A stretch of 64,000 bases of DNA from Daucus carota subsp. sativus (lineage: Eukaryota; Streptophyta; Magnoliopsida; Apiales; Apiaceae), in NCBI RefSeq assembly GCF_001625215.2, contig NC_030383.2:57774949-57838948 (forward strand). Reading direction: 5' to 3'. The translations under genes and the position numbers were made by a program. Shown here piece by piece: positions 56,157-64,000 of this stretch. Positions within the stretch are counted from its first letter, which is position 1. Every line of letters begins with the position of its first letter. The notes beneath the pieces were generated by a model. It worked only from the letters and a program-made list of their open reading frames with translations, was not told the DNA's origin and searched no databases.

Positions 56157-56600
56157 GAGCATCTTAAGCAGGCTTTAAGCAGTGAACTCCTAAACTGAAA
56201 TTTGAGAAGGGAGAAAGAATTTGTTGTTTCAAGAGACTCTTATGTTGTGTTTGGTTGGGATGAATGATTCCGGAATGAATGGAATTAAAAATGAACTATG
56301 ATATGAGCAATTGTTAAAAAATTTCAATAATTCCTCCATTCCATTCTTTACATCGTGTGCTAGAGATCACACATTCAATTTGAGATGGAATGTTCCATTC
56401 TCTCCTACTCCTATTTCTTCTCAAATCTCATCATAACAATTTTGCACTCACTTAATTTTTTTTCAAAATTTTCCTCCTTTCTCTCTTAGTTTTATAGTAT
56501 TTTACTCATTCCATACCATTACATTTCTTTCTCCTCAACCATAAACAACATTATATAATAGCTCTTCAAATCACTAGCGCCATGCTCTCGAGTTATAACA
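56157..56600. mobile_element. Tourist-like MITE of the 61-kb family, interrupted
   Basis: Starts GAGCATCTTAAGCAGG and carries CTGAAATTTGAGAAG and CAAGAGACTCTTA, then after the insert at 56243-56550 resumes AGCTCTTCAAATCACTAG, the same order as in the 61085 element (CCAAGAGACTCTTA, GGCTCTTTAAATCACTAAG). The right end is not resolved. Confidence 0.6.
56243..56550. mobile_element. Nested PIF/Harbinger MITE
   Basis: 308 bp with ends TGTTGTGTTTGGTTGGGATG and, in reverse, TGTTGTTTATGGTTGAGGAG, flanked by TTA (56240-56242 and 56551-56553). TGTTTGGTTGGGA-type ends and a TTA target fit Harbinger/Tourist. Confidence 0.85.
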
Positions 56601-59152
56601 GCGAGTAAAGCAAGTGAAGAAAATGTAAAGTTATATAATTTCATTTCTATTTGTGTTCTCAAATTTTTTTAAGGGACAAAAGCAACTCAAAATTGATACA
56701 ATTATAACATAATTTCACTCCAAAAATTTCACTCAAAAGTGAGATGTAGGTGATGCACATTTGCTTTAATTTATATTCATTTACTTTCTCTCCTAAAAAA
56801 TTCAGGAGCAGAACCTAAGAACTTGTTTCTCTCTCTTCAAAGTTAAGAACTACTACATAGTTCTTCACTTATTTTTTATAATAAAATATTCATTCCCTCT
56901 GGTTAGATTTTATCATACATAAATCTAAACAAGAATAAAATATAAATTTAAGAGGAAGTGTAAAGAATATCGTTGGAATTGAGACTCTTAAATTTGAATT
57001 GATTTACTAAAAATGTTATATTTTATATTATATTAAGAGTTAACGAGCATGCAGCCAGTTAGAAAACGAACTTATCAGTGACTTATAGTTTTAATAAAGG
57101 TTCTTGTTTCCTCAAAATATGGGGAATTCCTTGTCTTTCTTTATCTCGAAATGAAAACAAAGTTCAAATAGGACGTAAAAAAGTTGTTCAATGACATTAG
57201 TAATGTTGGATATTCGGCTTGTTCATTTCGGAATTAGACCAGTGCCACAATGAAATTATCAATAATTATAAAAGCAAAACCGGACTGAATTTAAATCGTG
57301 AACGGGATCAAATCGGGTTTTTTAAAGATCAAATAACGTAAATTTATGAGAACACACTATATGAATACGTAAATCAACTTAAGAAGATATATAAATATAC
57401 AATAATAAATAATATTGAATAACAACAATAATATTAGCTATGCACATATACCAGAAAAAATAATTGTATACTATAAATATATGATTCTGACTAATATAAT
57501 ATATAAATTAATTGTAAAACAAGTTGAGGCGGATTATAATTGAGAGAAGTAAGAACAAACTTGTATTTGTCGGACACATATTATATAAAGTTAGTATAAT
57601 AATTATTTTAAGACCAGACCAAATTAGAATTTGTTTTGATCCGGACTAGAAAATTGAGTCGATCATAATCTTTAAAAAATAAAATAAGATCAAATTTACA
57701 CGATTAAATTTGATTTTCAGCTTTGATGCTCGACCTGAATATTGGCATGCCTAAATTTCCACTAAATTAAATATTCTTCCGCTCGTAATAAAAGGTACAT
57801 TTATGTCATAGGGTGGGGTTTGCCACCTAATATTCAATTGTTCGGCTGCAAACCTTGACGAACTATTGAATCATATATTATGTATATTAAATTTATTAAA
57901 TATACTTTATATTTAAGAATGAAGAGACATATAACTCTATTTGTAACCCTTAAGTATGTTTAAGGCATCACCTAATTACGCCACTATCAATTATTGCCAT
58001 TTACAAGTTGCTAAGAGTAAATATATATGCAAAATGATTATCTTAGGTGTAACTTCTAATAACTTAGTAAATTTATACATTATCTTTGTCATGCATTATA
58101 CAATTTGATCCACCATTTTGTTTTCTGGTTCAGATAAATTGGTAGCTCTACATCTTTTCCGGTATTAAACTTAAAAGAATGAAAGAGGATGTTTGTTTCA
58201 TCTTCTATCACTAGCCGTATCTATTCATCACACAATCATTTGTATATGTATAATATTATAGTTAACACTGCAATCTCATATAATTGATAGAAATATAGAA
58301 TGGGCTAGTGCATGTAATTATGAGCATATTATAAAACTTGCCAACATTTCACAATAAGTCTTAGTACATGCATGTAGAGGAGTTTTTTTTTCCTAAAATA
58401 GTTCAATCATAGTGTGAGAAAAATATTTTATAGAAATGAAAACCAAGATAAAGAAAAGATAGAAAAAACTACAATTCCATATTCCTGATAAAGCACAGAT
58501 AATTATGAAAAGAAAAGGCTTTAAGAGAAAAATAATAGCCCCACTTTGATTTCGTTGGCAAAAGAAATAATATTATTTAATTTATGGAGAATCTATAATT
58601 AGGTGGAGCTTTCTAATCGAACATTTGTTACAACTTACACGTCACCACTAGGCACATGAAAGCATTGTTGACTAAATGGTGATATATCAATGGGCATGTT
58701 AATGGGCTGGGGACACCTTTGGGCCTACTGTTGTTGATGCTTTGTATTGTAGTAAATAAGTCTTGCCATTTTGGATCAAAGCAGGAGAATTTACCCATAC
58801 ATTCAACAATAATTGCTTCATATAGGACCCAGGTAGTTAAAATATTATGTGTACAGTATTTGACTTTGTTAAACCATTTGGACTATTTGTGGGCCTACAT
58901 ATAATTCCAAGGACAGGCGAGGCCCATTAAAATCTTCTTTCCCGTTTTACCCATGATTCCTACCACAGCATTTTTTATAATCTCTCCGACTAGCCATTAT
59001 TTTTTATAGATGTTTTTATTATTTAAAATGTCTACCATTACATATTCATAAATTATATTTAATTAACATCCATCAACTCTGTTCTTTTGATAGAAGTTGA
59101 AATAAATTTGTCATTTTTAGAAAGCATGATGGTAAAAAAGGTTCATACAATA
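56600..59152. other. Gene-free AT-rich region
   Basis: About 2.5 kb with no supported gene. The plus frame 58719-58904 has no family features. No complete element could be bounded. Confidence 0.4.
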
Positions 59153-59873
59153 CAGTAAAAACTCCATAAATTAATAATGTCGAGACCGGAGAAATTTATT
59201 AATTTAGAGAGTTATTAATTTATCGATAAATTAATATTTATTAATTTAAAGAGTCTTTAACCGATTATACTATACATACCACACAAAAAGACATATTGTA
59301 TATAAATTAATATGCCAAAAAAAAAAAGCAAATTAGTCTAAGTCTCTCAAAATTACATTGCAACGAATCTTGGGACTCAAAGTAAATTAGTAACTACTGT
59401 GTTCATATGTATTGGAAATCAATAATGACTTTAGTAACTACTGTGTTCATATGTATTGTAAATCGATAATGATTTTTAAAGTACTGTACAATAAATATAA
59501 ATAGGAGGAATATATGTATTCAATGTATTCTTAAGCAAGTTTGGCACATATAAATTACATGAATGTGTTAGAGTATTCAAATCATATCTCACAAATGACT
59601 TCTCATCTAAAACGTGTTGCGAAATCTAAAAGGAAAATAGACAACTATTGAATCATATTCAATAGTGTAATATAATTTTTTCAGTTTCTATGAATTATTA
59701 ATTTATGATTTTCTTGGGACCGAAAATTATAAAGAGATCTCCCAAAAAATTATTATCTTATTATTTTATCGAGTTTTTCAAAATTTTACATTGGCCCAAG
59801 TCGGGACCGGATAAATATATTATTTTAGAGAGTTTATTAATTTACCGAGTATTAATTTAAAGAGTTTCTACTG
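59153..59873. mobile_element. Emigrant/pogo-like element
   Basis: 721 bp with ends CAGTAAAAACTCCATAAATT and, in reverse, CAGTAGAAACTCTTTAAATT, flanked by TA (59151-59152 and 59874-59875). CAGTA(A/G)AA-CTCTATAAATTAATA termini and a TA target are those of Emigrant/Lemi (pogo-like mariner) MITEs. The interior has GGGACCGGA/GAGACCGGAG near each end. No transposase is visible. Confidence 0.88.
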
Positions 59874-60324
59874 TATGAGATATGGAGCCTGTTCGTGGTG
59901 CTTGAATCTATGAGTTTAAAACGGTTTTCAATTTTAAACTCAAACATATATGTTTGTGTAATAAATTAGAAATGAACTTAAATTTGAAATTAATTTTATT
60001 TAAAGTCAAGTTTAAGATATTTTCTTCCTTGGCTTAGTATTTGTAAACTATTTTTCTATAACGAAGTTAACCATAAAACATAACTTATTCTTAAATCATT
60101 TTTATTTTTTATTATTTTTTTAATAATCTATAGATTATTAATAAGTGAAAATGATTTAAAAATACATTTTAAACTTCTAGTTTATTACATCAAGTCACAT
60201 TAAGTCAGCAGTCACAATTTTAAGCCCGGGAAGAAAGTAACTTTTTATATTTAATATAGTAGAAAAATATTTTTAAGAGGCACAATCGGATCTCAAGTAT
60301 AAAAGTTACCCGTCATAAGTTAAC

Positions 60325-60816
60325 GGATTAAATATCAATCAGGTAACTCATTACAGCCGATAACTCAAGTTGGTCACTGATTGAAAAAGTGACGAGTTAC
60401 TCATTTAAAAATTTGCATCAGAAATATCACTCTATCGTTGGTCGAAATTCTAAAAGTATTATATATTGCGTTTTGCACATTTTTTATGAATGGTATTGCA
60501 TCCAAATGAAAGGTTTCGAAATCTACTATTTTAGTTAATTTTGTTGGATTTTTAAAATTTTATTAGCTATTTATTTTTAATTTTTTGATTGTTTTATCGA
60601 TTTAAATAGAACTCGGAACCTTTCATTTGAATGTAATATCGTTCATAAAAAATGTGCAAAACTCAATATATAATACTTTCAGAATTTCGACCAAACGATA
60701 AAGTGATAGTTTTGATACAAATTTTTAAATGAGTAACTCATTTGAGTCATTTTTTCAAATCAGTGACCAACTTGAGTAATCGGACTGCAATGAGTCACTT
60801 GATTCATATTTAATCT
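60325..60816. mobile_element. Foldback MULE with long inverted repeats
   Basis: 492 bp, flanked by the exact 10-mer ATAAGTTAAC (60315-60324 and 60817-60826). Its two arms (about 210-220 bp each) are inverted copies with roughly 80-85% identity by eye, including ACTCAAGTTGGTCACTGATT and TTTTGCACATTTTTTATGAA, leaving a short loop near 60560. The TSD length and long TIRs indicate Mutator-like origin. No ORF. Confidence 0.88.
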
Positions 60817-61084
60817 ATAAGTTAACTTATAAGCGTGTTTTACATTGGGAGCTGCACATATATAAAATAAGTTTAAAAAGTTAATAATACTATTCACAAA
60901 ATAAGAATAAATTATCTTATTTTCCCTCAGTCGTATCATTCGTTTCAACAAATAGGGAACCGGTCTATCTCAACATCACAATCAAAGTGTATTAGTGTTA
61001 TACATGATACATCAACTTTCTAATATTTACAGATTAATTTCGTCTGTAGACCCATGATTGAATAATTGAATCCGATATTCCTTA

Positions 61085-61832
61085 GAGCATCTCCAATAGC
61101 CTCTTTATATAAGCTCTTAGCTTGAAATTTGAAGAGCAAGTGAAAAAAAGTTGCTCCAAGAGACTCTTAGTGGCTCTTTAAATCACTAAGAGCAAGTCCA
61201 ATGCTAGATGCTATATATCTATTGCTATTGCTATAATATAGCACCAAAAAGTGTTTTTTGGTGCTAAAATAAAACTTGCACTCCAATGCTAAGTTCTATA
61301 ACTAGTTTCAAATTTAATCAACTCATCAACTTTTACCTAACTTCTATATAGAACCAATTCATTAACTTTTACCTAACTCATTAACTCATTAACTAGTTTC
61401 CAATTTCTAGTTATTGATGATTTGGCAACATAGATGGATCCATCCTTGGTTTCAAATATAAAACCAAGGATGCATCTAAGCATGGATGCATCCAAATATA
61501 GCACTCCTTTGGAGTTGAGTTTTTTTACTTTTGATGCTATAATATAGCAATAGAACCAAGTATAGCATTGCATTGGAGTTGCTCTAAGAGTCTCTTCTCT
61601 CTCCTCTCTTATGAAGAGCTCTTAAAGACTCTTAACTAATATTATATAATATATTCTCTCTCTCACCACTTTATTCTTGTACTATTATGATTGCATACTA
61701 TGTTTAGTGATAAAAAAATGGATAAGGAGTGAATATGAAGAGCATTGTTGGAGATGAACCCACATTAACCTACTAAGAGGCAATATTTTATAATATATTT
61801 AATAGTGAACTAAGAGTCTATTGGAGATGCTC
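61085..61832. mobile_element. Tourist-like MITE (outer of a nested pair)
   Basis: 748 bp with termini GAGCATCTCCAATAG and CTATTGGAGATGCTC, perfectly inverted, and TTA on both sides (61082-61084 and 61833-61835). Without the nested insert it is about 350 bp. Confidence 0.92.
61190..61584. mobile_element. MITE nested inside the 61085 MITE
   Basis: 395 bp with termini GAGCAAGTCCAATGC and GCATTGGAGTTGCTC, flanked by TAA (61187-61189 and 61585-61587). The host sequence joins smoothly across the site as ...AAATCACTAAGAGTCTCTTC.... The inner family has its own interior (GATGCTATA, ATAGCAATAGAACC), distinct from the outer one. Confidence 0.93.
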
Positions 61833-62319
61833 TTATTGATTAAAACTCTAAGCCCTGCCATTAAATACATCAACTTTTTTTAGAAAAAGACACGCTGTCA
61901 TAAATGTTCGCTCTTTTTTTTTTTTTTCAGGAAATATTCACTGTTATTAAATTCTCTCGATAAACCATACTGGTATCATACCATAAAATATCTCGAGAAC
62001 TATAAAATGTAAATGATGACTTTTGAAATTTGAACATGATTAATGATTTGTTAATGAACTGATATACACATTATAAATAAGAGTTCAATAACTGAGTGTG
62101 TATACAACAATTTCCTATTATTTCACCATTATTTAAATGTTTCACTAATGTAATAGGCTTCCCTCTTCGATCAAAAACTTACGCATCGACTGATATTGGT
62201 GAATGATTCATAGAAACTGAGTAACTATAAATATGTATGCCGACTGTTACTAGCTACCGGTGTGCGAGTGAGTTTTTTTTTTCCTGTCGCGATGAATGAC
62301 TAAATTTTTATTTATTATA

Positions 62320-62493
62320 ATTTTCGCAAGTTTAACCCAAACTAATCCGACCCAACCCGAATTAATTGGGTTGGTAGGGTTGGGTTAGATAAATTTTTTT
62401 CAGTTAACGGGTTAAGTTTTTATTAATCCGAACTAATTGGGTTGGGTCATTTTTTTCCAAAAACCCGCCCAACCCAACCCATGTTCACCCTTA
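62320..62493. mobile_element. Truncated hAT-like fragment
   Basis: Right end in reverse TAAGGGTGAACATGGGTTGG, followed by repeated AACCCAACCC/GGGTTGGGTT motifs, wording common in plant hAT MITEs. No matching left terminus. Confidence 0.45.
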
Positions 62494-62574
62494 CTGGTAT
62501 GTTGTAAAGAACAAAAAAACATTAGACAAGAAAATTAAAATGTCTTTTTTTTTTTAAGTGAAATTAAAATGTCT

Positions 62575-63950
62575 TCACTCCATCTCTTCACCCTTGATTT
62601 GGCTTCCTAATTCTACAAGTTGAGTCAACAAAGCCTCGCACATTTCACAAGCATCAGGCTCATTGAGATTCCTATTCCATGAAGAATAGACCATCCAGGC
62701 ATGGTCGAGTTTCCGTCTAGGCCTCACCACAATAGAGCCTGGAACTTCAGCATCCCGACAAGTAACTAATCCGTCGCTCTTCTCCCCATACCTTAATTGC
62801 AAATGCAGTGCACATAAGGCCATTACAGCAGAAACAGGTACAACTATTGGCACTTTCCTGCCAGACTGTATAACGTCTCTGGAATCATCGTAGGAAAAAC
62901 CTGGAAGACGAAGCCATGGCAGTTCAGCATGGGCTATTTGAGTCATGGTAGCAATGACGCTGAGTGCTGTGCTTGCTTCGGAGTGGAAGGAGATGAGGGG
63001 GATGCTTGGAGGAAGTTCATATTTCATGAGGAACTCCTTCCGTCTTTCATATGTTAGATCATCAAGTGCCCGTATGTCGCCCTGCAGCATAGTAAAAATT
63101 GTGAGGGCTTATACAGTTTGTGTAGAATATAAACTAGGTTCTTGTAACAGTTTGTGTAGAATATAAACAAGGTTCTACAAGAACTTATAATAACGAAGAT
63201 TATAAACTAAAAAACAAGGAATCCAGTTCAGGCATACAGAAGAAGGCATTAAAACCTGCAAACGCTCACCTACAACATTATTGATTCTTTGGCTTGGACA
63301 CAACATGCAATAGCATAGCCAAGTCAAATAGACAGATGTAACTGGAGTCATCATTTTTTCCAACAAACGGTATAGAGATTTAAAAACAAAAAAAAAAAAC
63401 CCGATAGGCTTCTAAATTGATATACTCAATAGTCAATAGCAACAACGTACATTTTTGTTAATGAACTAGCCAATAGCTCTTAAAAACTTCACTTCTCTGA
63501 TCCATAGAGCATAGTAAACTTCTATAAATATGTTATCTCTTTGTGGACTCACTTCCAGTAATTTAGAACATAATTCACTGAAGATTAATGATGGCTGACA
63601 TACATTTATATTTTACTTCCAACCTGAGCCACCAGTAACATAGTTATGCAAAAGAAGTCTTGTACCTTAATTAGTTTACAGATCACAAGTTCCATGATCC
63701 TTCGTGTTTCCTTATCAGCAATCTGTCCTTCACGAAGAACATCAGATGCCAAGGGTGTGCCTCCATATGGGCTCTGAACCAATACCAACCCCCCAACTTT
63801 TTCCTTCAAGTCCGTCCAATAAATGGACAAAGCTGCAGCAGCATCAACCCCACCTTTGCTATGACCAAGCAGCATCACCCGTTTGCCAGATCCCCAATAT
63901 AGTTCCTCAATATACTGCCTGAGTTCCCCCGCATTGTGTTCCACAGATGC
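62575..63950 (-). CDS. Alpha/beta-hydrolase family protein, 3' part (continues past the window)
   Basis: Two exons visible: 63950-63666 (95 codons) and 63081-62575 (168 codons plus stop), joined in phase 0 by a GT-AG intron; more exons must lie beyond 64000. The first exon holds MLLGHSKGGVDAAAALSIYW, where GHSKG is the nucleophile-elbow Ser of an alpha/beta-hydrolase, and VLVQSPYGGTPLASDVLREG. The second has SDGLVTCRDAEVPGS (candidate catalytic Asp) and RKLDHAWMVYSSW (candidate catalytic His). These match, from memory, a conserved plant hydrolase/lipase-like family of unknown substrate. Codons are intact with no sign of decay. Confidence 0.88.
63114..63180. repeat. 34-bp tandem duplication in the hydrolase intron
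   Basis: CAGTTTGTGTAGAATATAAA followed by C(T/A)AGGTTCT occurs twice with a 34-bp period, just upstream (in minus orientation) of the last exon's 3' splice site. Confidence 0.9.
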
Positions 63951-64000
63951 CTACATAAAAAGCTAAATGCTAAAAAGAGCATAGAAAATGGTTCCTGCAG

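Overview
The window is nuclear DNA of a flowering plant, almost certainly a eudicot. It is AT-rich, its genes have GT-AG introns, its proteins are plant-specific families, and most of the sequence is plant transposable elements. I could not place the species.

Six protein-coding genes are supported. From left to right: (1) a single-exon DUF761 protein (minus, 1347-1940); (2) a small membrane-anchored acidic protein (plus, CDS 11698-12447) with an intron in its 5' UTR; (3) the leucine-rich-repeat PP1 regulator SDS22 in six exons (plus, 14097-18962); (4) a large DUF810/UNC-13-like (MUN-domain) gene (minus, 35242 down to 23358); (5) a DREB A-4/TINY-type AP2/ERF transcription factor (minus, 51286-52041); (6) the 3' end of an alpha/beta-hydrolase gene running off the right edge (minus, 62575-63950). 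They are separate housekeeping or regulatory genes and do not form a pathway cluster.

The main result is in gene 4. Its last exon is split by two independent LTR-retrotransposon insertions only 28 unique host bases apart: a 1614-bp solo LTR (23461-25074, TSD TAGGT) and a full-length 4849-bp Ty1/copia element (25108-29956, TSD CAAGG, LTRs with one difference in 255 bp). Removing both and one copy of each TSD leaves an open frame that ends in the family's usual C-terminus. As it stands, the gene stops at a TAG inside the copia LTR and loses 41 residues.

The rest is transposon-rich. At 3.0-9.0 kb there is a dense cluster: hAT MITEs, a tRNA-derived SINE, four copies of an ORF-less poly(A) retroposon about 0.75-0.8 kb long (one inserted into another), two related MULE-type MITEs and a Stowaway. 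At 35.8-40 kb a Tourist-like MITE pair flanks a LINE fragment, followed by a Helitron. At 44-51 kb and 54-62.5 kb there are Stowaway, Tourist-like, Emigrant-like and MULE elements, two of the loci being MITE-in-MITE nests. Many have exact target-site duplications, which fix their boundaries.
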